From assembly GCA_018242725.1 (NCBI GenBank), contig JAFEBI010000009.1, positions 21,873-85,872 on the forward strand: a stretch of 64,000 nucleotides of DNA, written 5' to 3'. Source of the DNA: Nitrospira sp. (GTDB lineage Bacteria; Nitrospirota; Nitrospiria; Nitrospirales; Nitrospiraceae). The translations under genes and the position numbers were made by a program. Below the pieces are notes generated by a model that did not search any database, was not told the DNA's origin, and saw nothing but the letters and a program-made list of their open reading frames with translations. The number at the start of each line of letters is the position of its first letter. Within the stretch, counting starts at the first letter, position 1. This document shows positions 45,614-54,112 of this stretch, piece by piece.

Positions 45614-46323
45614 CATTCACCTCGTCCTTGCGTCGCATCTACAACAGACCCATCACGATTAAAACTTTTTACCTATTCCAGTTCCCCCAACTCATCTCAT
45701 CTCTCATGCCATTCTGCCTATCACATTGCGTGCCAGTACTGTTCGACCGGATTAATACTGATATAAGTTTTGGGAAGATCGAATGATTTAGCTATTGCGG
45801 CACGGGCAGAGAGGAGTGAGTACGTAGATATTCAAAATGGATGTGTATCAGAACAGATAACATTGTGGATCAAAATGGATTCACCTGTGGAAGGCTCTCC
45901 GTATTTCGACTATGTCCGGAATGAAAAGAGTCTTGAGACGTGTGGGCATGACCGCCGATGCACGGCCTTTAGTCTGTGCGGTGGTCTGCACTTGGTCGTG
46001 GCGAGTTGGTTTCAGTGCCCGTGTCACTTCCTCTGTGCAGGTGAGCAACTGCAGATACAGAGGTTTCTTCGCCGAGATGTCGGATGAATCTATGTCCGGG
46101 AATCACCGCCTGATGGGAAGATCGCATAGGCTCTGTTTCTATTTCGGCATGTCGTCAGGGAGATGAGCAGCATCGGGCGCCTGATCAAATTGACGAGTCT
46201 CTGGCGAGATGCTACAATCCCGAACATTCTTGTGCTTCCAGATACAGCTGCCGGTTGTGGCTGTTCATATATACAGGGCTGAATAAGTACATAGCGGGTT
46301 GGTCTGAAGTTAAGGAGAGCGGA
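45614..46323. other. Divergent region between peptide cluster and hpnH
   Basis: A 710-bp stretch, clearly more A/T-rich in 45650-45900 than its surroundings. Short ORFs here lack ribosome binding sites and familiar sequence. It must carry the promoter of the - strand peptide cluster, which I cannot place, and the hpnH promoter listed separately. Confidence 0.5.
46190..46218 (+). promoter_or_regulatory. Strong sigma70-type promoter for hpnH
   Basis: TTGACG (46190-46195), a 17-bp spacer and TACAAT (46213-46218) form a near-consensus promoter. The predicted leader before hpnH is ~99 nt, almost equal to that of shc. Confidence 0.6.
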
Positions 46324-47340
46324 ATGGCTGTTCCGATTTCTCAGCAATATACAGTGGCGAAGTATGTGCTTTCCCAAAAGTTCAGGGGAGTGAAGCGGTA
46401 TCCCTTGGTCCTCATGCTCGAACCGCTCTTTCGCTGTAATCTCGCGTGCGCTGGTTGCGGGAAGATTCAATATCCCGACCATGTGCTCGACAAACGGTTG
46501 ACACCAGAACAATGCTGGGCTGCGGCGGAGGAGTGCGGGGCGCCCATGGTGAGTATCCCCGGTGGCGAGCCGCTCATTCATCCCGAGATCGGACGGATCG
46601 TACAGGGATTAGTTGATCGGAAGAAATATATCTATCTCTGCACCAATGCGATTTTACTTGAGCGAAAGTTGGATGAATTCACACCGTCTAAGTATCTGAC
46701 CTTCAGCGTCCACATGGATGGGCTCAAAGACGAACATGACCTGGCGGTTTGCCGGGACGGCGTCTATGAGGTGGCGGTCAAGGCTATCAAGGCGGCGGTG
46801 AAACGCGGCCATCGGGTGACGACGAATACCACACTCTTTGATGATGCCAATCCTGGGCGAGTACGGACATTCTTCGATGAAATGATGGCGTTGGGCGTCG
46901 AAGGGATGACGATCTCGCCGGGCTATAGTTATCAAAAGGCTCCGGATCAACAGCATTTCTTGAAGCGGACACGAATCATGGAATTGTTTACAAAGGTATT
47001 GGCACGCCCGAAGTCCGGGTGGCGGTTCAATCAGTCGCCATTATTCTTGGATTTCTTGATGGGGCAGCGGGAGTATCAATGTACGCCTTGGGGCAATCCG
47101 ACCTATAATGTTTTCGGTTGGCAAAAGCCTTGCTACTTGCTGCAAGAGGGATACGCCAAGACCTTCCGTGAATTGATGGAATCAACTGCGTGGGAACAGT
47201 ATGGGACGGGTCGCAATGAAAAGTGCGCCGATTGCATGGTGCATTGCGGATATGAAGCTTCGGCTGTTGAAGATACCTTTAGTACAATGTCAGGATTCAC
47301 GCGGACTGCCAAATTAATCCTCTTGCCGACCTCCCGGTGA
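46324..47340 (+). CDS. hpnH: Adenosylhopane synthase HpnH (radical SAM)
   Basis: A 338-residue radical SAM enzyme that links hopene to 5'-deoxyadenosine to give adenosylhopane, the first step to extended hopanoids. The cluster motif is C38-x3-C42-x2-C45 in FRCNLACAGCGK. A GGEPLIHPEI stretch and the C-terminal CADCMVHCGYEASAV cysteine region match HpnH. AAGGAG lies just before ATG 46324; the longer reading from 46255 is unlikely. HpnG (22960) would act on its product; here the two are 22 kb apart. Confidence 0.93.
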   Translation: MAVPISQQYTVAKYVLSQKFRGVKRYPLVLMLEPLFRCNLACAGCGKIQYPDHVLDKRLTPEQCWAAAEECGAPMVSIPGGEPLIHPEIGRIVQGLVDRKKYIYLCTNAILLERKLDEFTPSKYLTFSVHMDGLKDEHDLAVCRDGVYEVAVKAIKAAVKRGHRVTTNTTLFDDANPGRVRTFFDEMMALGVEGMTISPGYSYQKAPDQQHFLKRTRIMELFTKVLARPKSGWRFNQSPLFLDFLMGQREYQCTPWGNPTYNVFGWQKPCYLLQEGYAKTFRELMESTAWEQYGTGRNEKCADCMVHCGYEASAVEDTFSTMSGFTRTAKLILLPTSR

Positions 47341-47407
47341 GTTTTTCTCACGTGTCACTCACGAGTAGAGCCATGGTGAGAGTAATCTGTGTGGGAGATG
47401 TCGGCCT

Positions 47408-47800
47408 ATGACTGACACAAAGAATCATATCGCTGTGAACGGCTCTTCCCTTGAGGGGCGTGTGTTCACCCCGCATTCTGCTGCTGAAACAGGGGAAGCC
47501 GTGGAGCTTGCCTTTGACTATCGCGGGGATGTCACCGTTGTGCTGCGTTCGGGTGAATCGGTAGCTGGTTATATCTACAACCGATATGTTGCGGCCAGTG
47601 ATTCCTATCTTGAACTCTTTCCAATCGACCAGCTGGACCCTCGACGGATTCCCTATCTCGAGATTGCCACGATTGCGTTCACCGGGGAGGACACGGCGAA
47701 CGGAAAGTCGTGGGAGATATGGGTGTCAAAAAAGGAATCCGAACGGCAAGCCGAAGCTGCCAGACTGGAAGCGGACGCACGCACGCGGGGCTATCTTTAG
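47408..47800 (+). CDS. Conserved-looking protein of unknown function
   Basis: A 130-residue soluble protein. Its core has a beta-rich pattern (VELAFDYRGDVTVVLRSGESVAGYIYNRYVAAS, IPYLEIATIAFTGEDTA), which suggests an SH3/Sm-like small barrel, and it ends in a charged helix (WEIWVSKKESERQAEAARLEADA). GGGAGATG lies before the ATG. It follows hpnH by 67 bp and may be co-transcribed. Not recognised by name; an RNA/regulatory or hopanoid link cannot be argued from sequence. Confidence 0.55.
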   Translation: MTDTKNHIAVNGSSLEGRVFTPHSAAETGEAVELAFDYRGDVTVVLRSGESVAGYIYNRYVAASDSYLELFPIDQLDPRRIPYLEIATIAFTGEDTANGKSWEIWVSKKESERQAEAARLEADARTRGYL

Positions 47801-47980
47801 AAAGCCCTATCAGTTTTCATCTTCTATACGTGTATTCTAGATTCTGACGAGCGATGGCTTCTACCATCCTGGTCTCTTCCCGCAGGCCTGTCTTTTCATT
47901 GACAAAGACTAGTTGCTGTGCTAGAAACCCGTGCCCCGATGCGGCGTGCTCGGGCTCCAGCGGTGTGCGTTTGTTAAGAA

Positions 47981-48529
47981 GTGACGAGTTCGCAATTGAG
48001 CGTGAAGTTTGGCAAGAGAGCTTCAGGACAGCTGCTCGTAGCTGCAGGATATATCGTCCTGAGTGCCGGTTTCCCTTCCATAACTTCTGCAACGCACGAA
48101 GCAGATCACCGCTTTATGGTTGAAGGCTATGTCTGTGGGGAAGGCGGGGTCGGTGTCTCGAATGTCGATGTGCTTGTGAAGGACACCAGGATCTCCTACG
48201 GTCAGGTCGTAAAGACCGACGGAGATGGGTACTATAAAGCCATGTTTCATCTTCATAACGACAATCTCGGTGATCCGCTGCTGATTGAAGCGCGGGGAGA
48301 GCAAAAGAATCTGAAAGTTGAATTCGATGCCAAGGATCTCGAAAGCGATCGGAAGATCCGGGTTGATTTTGGAGTCGGGTGTAGTGCGGGAAATTCACCA
48401 TCGTGGGTTTGGTGGGGAAGTGGTGCAGCCGTCCTGGTGGCCGGTGGGGCAATCGGCCTTCGGCTCCTCAGTTCTCCTAGTGGAAAGGCGAAAGGTAAGG
48501 GAAAGACGCAGGGTAAGAAAAAAGGATAG
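47981..48529 (+). CDS. Exported Cna-B/carboxypeptidase-regulatory-like protein with TM anchor
   Basis: A 182-residue protein with a possible signal segment (QLLVAAGYIVLSAGFPSITSAT). The middle holds a beta-sandwich pattern (VEGYVCGEGGVGVSNVDVLVKDTR...VVKTDGDGYYKAMFHL) like carboxypeptidase-regulatory or Cna-B folds. A C-terminal span (WWGSGAAVLVAGGAIGLRLL) is followed by a Lys/Gly-rich cytoplasmic tail. The start is uncertain (GTG 47981, or GTG 48002). It precedes the electron-transport locus by 59 bp and could be its first member or unrelated. Confidence 0.55.
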   Translation: MTSSQLSVKFGKRASGQLLVAAGYIVLSAGFPSITSATHEADHRFMVEGYVCGEGGVGVSNVDVLVKDTRISYGQVVKTDGDGYYKAMFHLHNDNLGDPLLIEARGEQKNLKVEFDAKDLESDRKIRVDFGVGCSAGNSPSWVWWGSGAAVLVAGGAIGLRLLSSPSGKAKGKGKTQGKKKG

Positions 48530-48588
48530 TTGATGATATTGATCTGCCCTCGTCTCTGTTTCTGTCCTGTGGAGTCGTGGTCTTGTTT

Positions 48589-49071
48589 ATGAGGTTTCGA
48601 TTTTCCCATATCCCGGTCGTTCTGAGTCTGGGGTTACTGGTCGCCTGTAGCGGTGGCGAGGAGGGTGAAGGACCGATAGTGCCTCCGCCTCCGGCTCCCG
48701 CTGAGTATGCGGATAAACACATGCCCTTGGGTTGGTGGGGGGACGCACAGAAGCTGGAAGAAGGGCGCAAGCTTTTCGTGGGCGAAGCAAATCCAGATGT
48801 CAATTGTGCCAGCTGCCATGGAAAAGATGGGAAGCCGGTCAAGGCGGGGGCGACAGATTTTCGAAACCCTGAGCGAATGAAGCTCTATTCCGATGCGGTG
48901 TGGTTTTGGCGGATCTCCGAGGGGGTGCCGAACACGAAGATGAAGGGCTGGAAGAGTAAGCTCTCGGATGATGATCGGTGGAAGCTTGTATTGTTTGAGC
49001 GAAGTTTTGGCCTGCATGGGAAAGCTTGGAATGTGGAAAAGGGTCAATGGGTCGACGCAGGCGCGAAATGA
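48589..49071 (+). CDS. Monoheme c-type cytochrome lipoprotein
   Basis: A 160-residue lipoprotein (lipobox LLVAC, Cys20) with one CxxCH site (CASCHGKDGKPV) and the class I pattern ending in MKGWKSKLSDDDRWKLVLFERS, where a Met (KMKGW) may be the sixth ligand. It would carry electrons on the periplasmic side of the membrane. The ATG at 48589 gives a clean lipobox; the GTG at 48577 is an alternative. It opens the + strand electron-transport locus. Confidence 0.8.
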   Translation: MRFRFSHIPVVLSLGLLVACSGGEEGEGPIVPPPPAPAEYADKHMPLGWWGDAQKLEEGRKLFVGEANPDVNCASCHGKDGKPVKAGATDFRNPERMKLYSDAVWFWRISEGVPNTKMKGWKSKLSDDDRWKLVLFERSFGLHGKAWNVEKGQWVDAGAK

Positions 49072-49459
49072 TTATTTGACCGATATGAGCCATCTGTAGT
49101 CTCTGATTAGGATCCATTGGATCGGGAAGATGAAGAGCCTCGCGGATCTTCGCATCGCGGCTTGAGCAAGTTATATAGGTCTCAGGAGTTTTTTGCGACG
49201 TGCTCAGGGATTCACCTATTCAGTTATGGTCGGCGAATCTAAGATACTCTCGCCGGGCTTTTGAATAGTTTCGGGAGCTATGTTGGCGAGCGTTCATTGA
49301 TGAGAGGCGATCCTGGTCATCCGAGTGACAACTGCTGGGTTGAGAGAGTTTGGCCTTGTTAGGAACGTGGTCGCTTGCAAATGGCAGAGGCGCGCGTGAG
49401 TCATAGGCTCCTCCGTGTTGGATTCTTCTATATACAAGGATAGGGGGCATCGAGGTACC
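49072..49459. other. Intergenic region before first bd-like gene
   Basis: A 388-bp gap without a supported gene. I find no convincing promoter; an internal start for the following genes is nevertheless likely. Several T-rich and inverted words occur but none is strong enough to call. Confidence 0.45.
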
Positions 49460-51166
49460 GTGAAAACACATTCGAGCAGTCTTCTGACTCTCGCTCTGTT
49501 GGCGTTGTTGTGCGGTTTGGGTATTTCGGACGTATTTGCGCAAGAGGCTGGGACGTCTCCTGTCGACTTCCCGTATACCGGAAATCGAACGGCTGTGTGG
49601 ATCGTCGCGCAGCTTCATATCTTGTTCGCGGCCTTCATTCTTGGGGCTCCGATCTTCGTCGTGATCTCGGAATGGTTAGGCTATCGGAAACAAGATCCTC
49701 GTTACGATCGACTTGCAAAAGAAGTGACCAAGGTGACGGTCATTCTATTCAGTATGACCGCAGTGACCGGCGGATTGTTCATCTTTGTTCTCCTTGCCGC
49801 CTATCCGCAGTTTACGACGTCCTTTATCAATCAATTCTATGTGGTTTTTGCGATTCTGTATCCAGCGTTGTTTATCGCAGAGACAATCCTCATGTATGCC
49901 TATCTTTATACGTGGGACATTTGGAAAGGTGAGAAGAAAGGCCGTCATATAGCATTAGGAGTGCTTCTAAACCTGGTATGTCTGCTCATCTTGTTCGTGA
50001 TCAACGGACCCACGTCGTTCATGAATACGCCCCCAAAGGCCGAAGGTGTATCGCCGCAAGACTTTCTTGCCGCAGCAAGCTTGTGGGATAAAATTGCAAA
50101 TCAAAGTTGGTTCCCGCTCAGCCTCCATCGAATCGACGGGAATGTGGCATTTGGTGGCTTCATTGCCGGGATGATTGCCGCGTATATGTACATGGCGGCC
50201 AAGACAAAGGAAGAGCGGGCCTATTACGACTGGATGGGATTCGTCGCGATTTGGATTGCGGTCGGGGGCTCGTTGTTGCAGCCATTCACCGGACTGTTGC
50301 TGGCCTATGAGATGTGCGACTACGACTTCTCCTTTTGCCCCTATATGATGGCCGATCAGCTCTCAATGTTTTTCGAGATGCAAGGGATCATGATCGGGCT
50401 GCTGTTTCTGGGGATCAATTACTACAGTTGGCTAAGTGTCAAGCGTATTGAGGGTGCCGATAATGTTCGGATGAGCATTCTGGCTCCCATTGTATTGATT
50501 GTCTTGCTCCCGGTGACCATGTGGGTGATGAACAGTTGGTGGATTCCTGACCCCATGTCGCTGGCTTTTCTTCTGCCTCTGACGCTGTCTCCGTTCTTGC
50601 TTGGGCGGTTTATTCCACTGACGGTTTCTGCACGGACAGTCATCAAGATTGGGTTTATCGTCATGCTCATCAGTGATGCGGTCTGGCTCACTCCTGCCGG
50701 CTTTGTGGCGACTGGGACGGATATGCCGGATGAGATGAAATTGCCGGAAGGGTGGGACTATTTGGCGTCGATGCCGGCGAAGCTGTCAGCTATCTTGACG
50801 TTGGTGTTTGTGACCATCGTGAACTTTGTCTTGTACAACCGCGCGATTAAGCAAGGAACCATTCTTTGGGGGAAAATCGATTTCGCCGCGCAATTCGTCT
50901 TGATTTTCCTGGCGTTCACGTCCACCTGGATTATGGGATTAATGGGAGCGGTGCGCTCGCTCTTGAAGAAGTATTTTCATACCTACAGCCTGGTGTCGGA
51001 CCTTAGTGCAGAGTCATTTACTCCCACGCTTTCCTATTCTGCCGGATGGATTACTGCCATCACGGTATTTTTTATCGCTGTTGTGACGGTTGCGGCGCTG
51101 ATTGCCATTCGCCCTTCTGTGGCGATTGCCAAAGAGCCTGAGGGGAGTCCTGTTCCGGTCAAGTAA
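49460..51166 (+). CDS. Cytochrome bd-like membrane protein I (CydA-related)
   Basis: A 568-residue protein with signal peptide and about thirteen spans. It resembles CydA: H53 in AQLHILFAAFILG (first heme ligand region), a Glu in LFIAETILMYAYLYTWD (E141, comparable with the CydA proton-path Glu) and H223 in SLHRIDGNVAFGGF. The CydA Q-loop signature GRQPW is absent. A GTG start at 49460 follows GAGG and gives the signal peptide. It lies beside bc-type genes, so it may bind heme b and act in quinol oxidation rather than as a plain bd oxidase. A second copy is at 55125. Confidence 0.75.
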   Translation: MKTHSSSLLTLALLALLCGLGISDVFAQEAGTSPVDFPYTGNRTAVWIVAQLHILFAAFILGAPIFVVISEWLGYRKQDPRYDRLAKEVTKVTVILFSMTAVTGGLFIFVLLAAYPQFTTSFINQFYVVFAILYPALFIAETILMYAYLYTWDIWKGEKKGRHIALGVLLNLVCLLILFVINGPTSFMNTPPKAEGVSPQDFLAAASLWDKIANQSWFPLSLHRIDGNVAFGGFIAGMIAAYMYMAAKTKEERAYYDWMGFVAIWIAVGGSLLQPFTGLLLAYEMCDYDFSFCPYMMADQLSMFFEMQGIMIGLLFLGINYYSWLSVKRIEGADNVRMSILAPIVLIVLLPVTMWVMNSWWIPDPMSLAFLLPLTLSPFLLGRFIPLTVSARTVIKIGFIVMLISDAVWLTPAGFVATGTDMPDEMKLPEGWDYLASMPAKLSAILTLVFVTIVNFVLYNRAIKQGTILWGKIDFAAQFVLIFLAFTSTWIMGLMGAVRSLLKKYFHTYSLVSDLSAESFTPTLSYSAGWITAITVFFIAVVTVAALIAIRPSVAIAKEPEGSPVPVK

Positions 51167-51205
51167 TCATTTCGTGGAGTATCTACCGAGGCAGCGAGAA
51201 ATCAC

Positions 51206-52015
51206 ATGTGGAACTTAATTAAAAAGTTGGCGGTTGGAATAGCAATCGGTGGCGGGCTGGTTGCCGTTGCGAATTCGCAAGAAGTGCCGGTGAGTTTCCA
51301 GCTCCTATTCTTTATCATCTCGGTGATCGGGGGCGGTGTCTTTGCGCTCCTTGACGCAAAGACAATGAACGTGATGAACGGAGGAATGTCCTTCCTCGCT
51401 GTGACCGTGTTCTGGGTCCTTCTTATTTCAGTGTGCGTTGCCGGTGCGTCATTTCTGCCGCAGTTCGACCCTGAGGATGAAAAGGCTAAAATTGGCAAGC
51501 TTCTCGATAAAGAACGGAAGCAGTCGGCCCAGGGGAAAACAGAAGAGCTGATCGCTCGAGCTAAGGCTCTCGATCAACAAGTGAAAGCCCTGGAAGATCG
51601 TCTCAAGGGGGTAGGAGGGGGCGCAGCGGTGGCCATGCCCCAGGCTCCTGCTGCTGGAGAAAAGGCCGCTGCTTCGGGTGGTACAGCATCCGGCGACGTC
51701 ATGAAAGTTGGTGAAGAGCAGTGGCAATTACAGGAATGCTACAACTGTCACAAGTTGAGGGGTGAGGGAGGTAAAAAGCGTGGTCCTGAGTTGGATAACA
51801 TCGGAACCTTGTTGACCGTCGAGGAAATCCAGCAAAAAATTGCCGACCCCAAGAGCTTTATGGCCGAGGGGTATGACAAGGAATGGCAAAAGGGCATTAT
51901 GCCCGACAAGTTTAAAGATCTCATGGATCCTAAAGAAATGTTGGCGCTTGCCACCTGGTTAGGTTCATTCAAGAACACCGCCATCAATACTCCCAAGCCG
52001 ATCAAGAAAAAGTAA
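51206..52015 (+). CDS. Membrane-anchored monoheme cytochrome c
   Basis: A 269-residue protein with two or three N-terminal spans, a coiled-coil/Ala-rich linker (KLLDKERKQSAQGKTEELIARAKALDQQVKAL) and a C-terminal cytochrome domain with CYNCHKLRGEGGKKRGPELDNIG. The sixth ligand may be a Met in IMPDKFKDLMDPKEM. It ends with its stop overlapping the next ATG (TAATG), so translation is coupled to the Rieske protein. It probably serves as the cytochrome c1-like subunit. Confidence 0.8.
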   Translation: MWNLIKKLAVGIAIGGGLVAVANSQEVPVSFQLLFFIISVIGGGVFALLDAKTMNVMNGGMSFLAVTVFWVLLISVCVAGASFLPQFDPEDEKAKIGKLLDKERKQSAQGKTEELIARAKALDQQVKALEDRLKGVGGGAAVAMPQAPAAGEKAAASGGTASGDVMKVGEEQWQLQECYNCHKLRGEGGKKRGPELDNIGTLLTVEEIQQKIADPKSFMAEGYDKEWQKGIMPDKFKDLMDPKEMLALATWLGSFKNTAINTPKPIKKK

Positions 52016-52950
52016 TGCTGCAACCTAAATTGAAATCTAAGGTCCGTTGCACGGATCACGACATCGGAGAAGTCACCCGGGTGGTGCTCGATCCGCTTTC
52101 GCATGAAATCAGCCATATTGTCGTCTCCATGAATGGCAGCGGCGAGCGACAGGTCATGATGACCCAGGTGCAGGATGTCACGGAAGATGCGGTTCAGCTA
52201 CGGGCACCCTCCTCAGAAATCTTGGCGTTGCCTCCATTCAAGCGCGAAGACTATGTCACGACACACGAGGTGGAGATCTCGCATCTGGAAGATAATATCC
52301 ATGTTACGCCGGGCGAAGTTTTAGTCCCAATTCCTGATCTCGAAAAGAGCGTCAAGCGTCGCACATTTTTCATGAATTTTACCCACGTCATTGGGTTTTT
52401 GATCGGACTCCCTCTCGCGTACCCGGTGCTCCGATTTTTGATGAAGCCCATGTACGCCAATTTTGACAACGGCTGGCTCAAGGTCGGGAATGTGAGCAAA
52501 ATTAAGCAAGAGGATGTCGGGACTCAGTTTAAATATATGAAGCATGTCAAAGAAGTGTACATGCCAGAGTACGAAGTCGAAAAGAACGTCTGGATTCTCA
52601 GGGCGACTCCCGATCTTCTGGAGAGGGTCTATCAGGGGAAAGATGTCGAATTTCATGATGCGAAGGGGAAGGCAATCTGGACCAACAAAAAGGATGTCCC
52701 CTATATCGCATTTTCCGGTAAGTGCCCCCATCTTGGTTGTGGTTTCAAGTGGCGCCAGCATAAGGCCCTAGGCCAAGTGTTTCTCTGTCCCTGCCATTTG
52801 AGTATCTATGATGCGGGCGGGAAAGTTCTTGATGGGCCGGCTCCCCGAGGTTTGGATGCATTGCCGTTGAAAGTGTCACCTTCCGGCGAAGTAGAGATCA
52901 TCGATATGGAATTTAAGGCCGGCACGAAGTCGCAAATTCGGATTGTGTGA
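52015..52950 (+). CDS. PRC-barrel–Rieske fusion protein
   Basis: A 311-residue protein. Residues ~5-80 look like a PRC-barrel (KSKVRCTDHDIGEVTRVVLDPLSHEISHIVV), followed by a membrane span (~122-145, VIGFLIGLPLAYPVLRFL) and a C-terminal Rieske domain. The 2Fe-2S ligands are C237/H239 (CPHLGC) and C258/H261 (CPCHLS), and C242/C260 could form the disulfide. The usual CTHLGC/CPCHGS has Pro and Leu substitutions. A PRC-barrel ahead of a Rieske protein is unusual. It should transfer electrons from quinol to cytochrome c beside the cytochrome b encoded next. Confidence 0.85.
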   Translation: MLQPKLKSKVRCTDHDIGEVTRVVLDPLSHEISHIVVSMNGSGERQVMMTQVQDVTEDAVQLRAPSSEILALPPFKREDYVTTHEVEISHLEDNIHVTPGEVLVPIPDLEKSVKRRTFFMNFTHVIGFLIGLPLAYPVLRFLMKPMYANFDNGWLKVGNVSKIKQEDVGTQFKYMKHVKEVYMPEYEVEKNVWILRATPDLLERVYQGKDVEFHDAKGKAIWTNKKDVPYIAFSGKCPHLGCGFKWRQHKALGQVFLCPCHLSIYDAGGKVLDGPAPRGLDALPLKVSPSGEVEIIDMEFKAGTKSQIRIV

Positions 52951-52960
52951 GCGTAGCATC

Positions 52961-54088
52961 ATGGATATCAAACACTCATCGCCTTCCGTGATCCCTGATC
53001 ATGAGCCCAGCACCAGCGAAAAGGTGCTTGCCTTTCTTGATGAACGGCTTGGGCTCAAAGAAATGCAGGCGAAGATGCTCAATGAGCCGATTCCGGGAGG
53101 CTCGCGTTGGGCCTACGTGTTCGGTTCGATCCTGTTGTTCATCTTTGCCATGCAAGCGGTTACCGGTACGATGCTCATGTTTTACTATGTGCCGACCGCG
53201 GACCACGCGTACGATAGCACGCAGTACATTATCCACGACGTCGATTACGGCTGGTTCTTGCTCAGCTACCATTTCTGGGGATCCAGCGCGATGGTCGTCT
53301 GTGTATTTGCGCATATGTCCCAGGTCTTCCTCTGGGGAGCCTACAAAAAACCTCGTGAGCTTCTCTGGTTGGTTGGGCTCGCTCTCTTCGGGATTGTGAT
53401 TACATTCGGCTTTACCGGATATCTCTTGCCTTGGGATCAGCGAGCATTCTGGGCGACGCTCGTGGGTGTTGAAATTCTGGATAAGACACCGATCATCGGT
53501 GATTTTATCGCGAGATTTTTGAAGGGCGGCGCCAGTCCTGGGCAGATGACTTTGAGCCGATTTTTCGTTCTGCATGTCATGATTCTCCCTGCGGCCTTAA
53601 TGGCTTTGGCGGGGCTGCACATCTTCTTGTTTCGTGTGGCCGCTCCGGCAGGTCCGTTTAAAGGCACACAAGAAGAAATCAAGGCGAAAACAGACTATTT
53701 TTTCCCTCGTCAAATTTGGAAAGACATCGTCGGAATGGCCTTTGTCTTCGTCGGACTCTGCGCCTTAGCCCTCTGGGAACCGGTTGTGTTGCTTGACAAG
53801 GCGACTCCTGATCCTGGCGAGTACCACCCGGAGCCTGAATGGTACTTTCTATTCTACTTCCAGCTGTTGCGGCTGAAGCTCTTCGGTGGACAGTTTGGTC
53901 AGTTTATGGGGGCCGTTGCGCTGCCGGTCTTATTTATGGGGCTGTTGGTCGCACTTCCCTTTTTCGATAAAGATCCTGAGCGGAATATTTTCAAGCGACC
54001 GATTGCGCTGATCAGCTGGATAGCAATCATGGTTGTGATTGTGCTCTTTACGGTGGCGGCTGTGATCAATCGAGAGTTTCTGGACTAA
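52961..54088 (+). CDS. petB: Cytochrome b (bc1/b6f type)
   Basis: A 375-residue membrane protein with about eight spans and both b-type heme positions: VDYGWFLLSYHFWGSSAMVVCVFAHM supplies two His of one pair, and FFVLHVMILPAALMALAGLHIFLF the other, the His residues spaced as in cytochromes b. The quinol Q-site motif appears as DPGEYHPEPEWYF, comparable to the PEWY of the family. It is a fused b6/subunit-IV-length protein. ATG 52961 was taken; 52943 overlaps the previous gene. A complex-III-like core is thus encoded with the preceding Rieske gene. Confidence 0.9.
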   Translation: MDIKHSSPSVIPDHEPSTSEKVLAFLDERLGLKEMQAKMLNEPIPGGSRWAYVFGSILLFIFAMQAVTGTMLMFYYVPTADHAYDSTQYIIHDVDYGWFLLSYHFWGSSAMVVCVFAHMSQVFLWGAYKKPRELLWLVGLALFGIVITFGFTGYLLPWDQRAFWATLVGVEILDKTPIIGDFIARFLKGGASPGQMTLSRFFVLHVMILPAALMALAGLHIFLFRVAAPAGPFKGTQEEIKAKTDYFFPRQIWKDIVGMAFVFVGLCALALWEPVVLLDKATPDPGEYHPEPEWYFLFYFQLLRLKLFGGQFGQFMGAVALPVLFMGLLVALPFFDKDPERNIFKRPIALISWIAIMVVIVLFTVAAVINREFLD

Positions 54089-54112
54089 CGACAATTCATA
54101 CGAACTGAGCAT

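Noticed and set aside
45912..46166. 84-codon frame in the gap before hpnH
   Set aside because: No ribosome binding site and no recognisable sequence.
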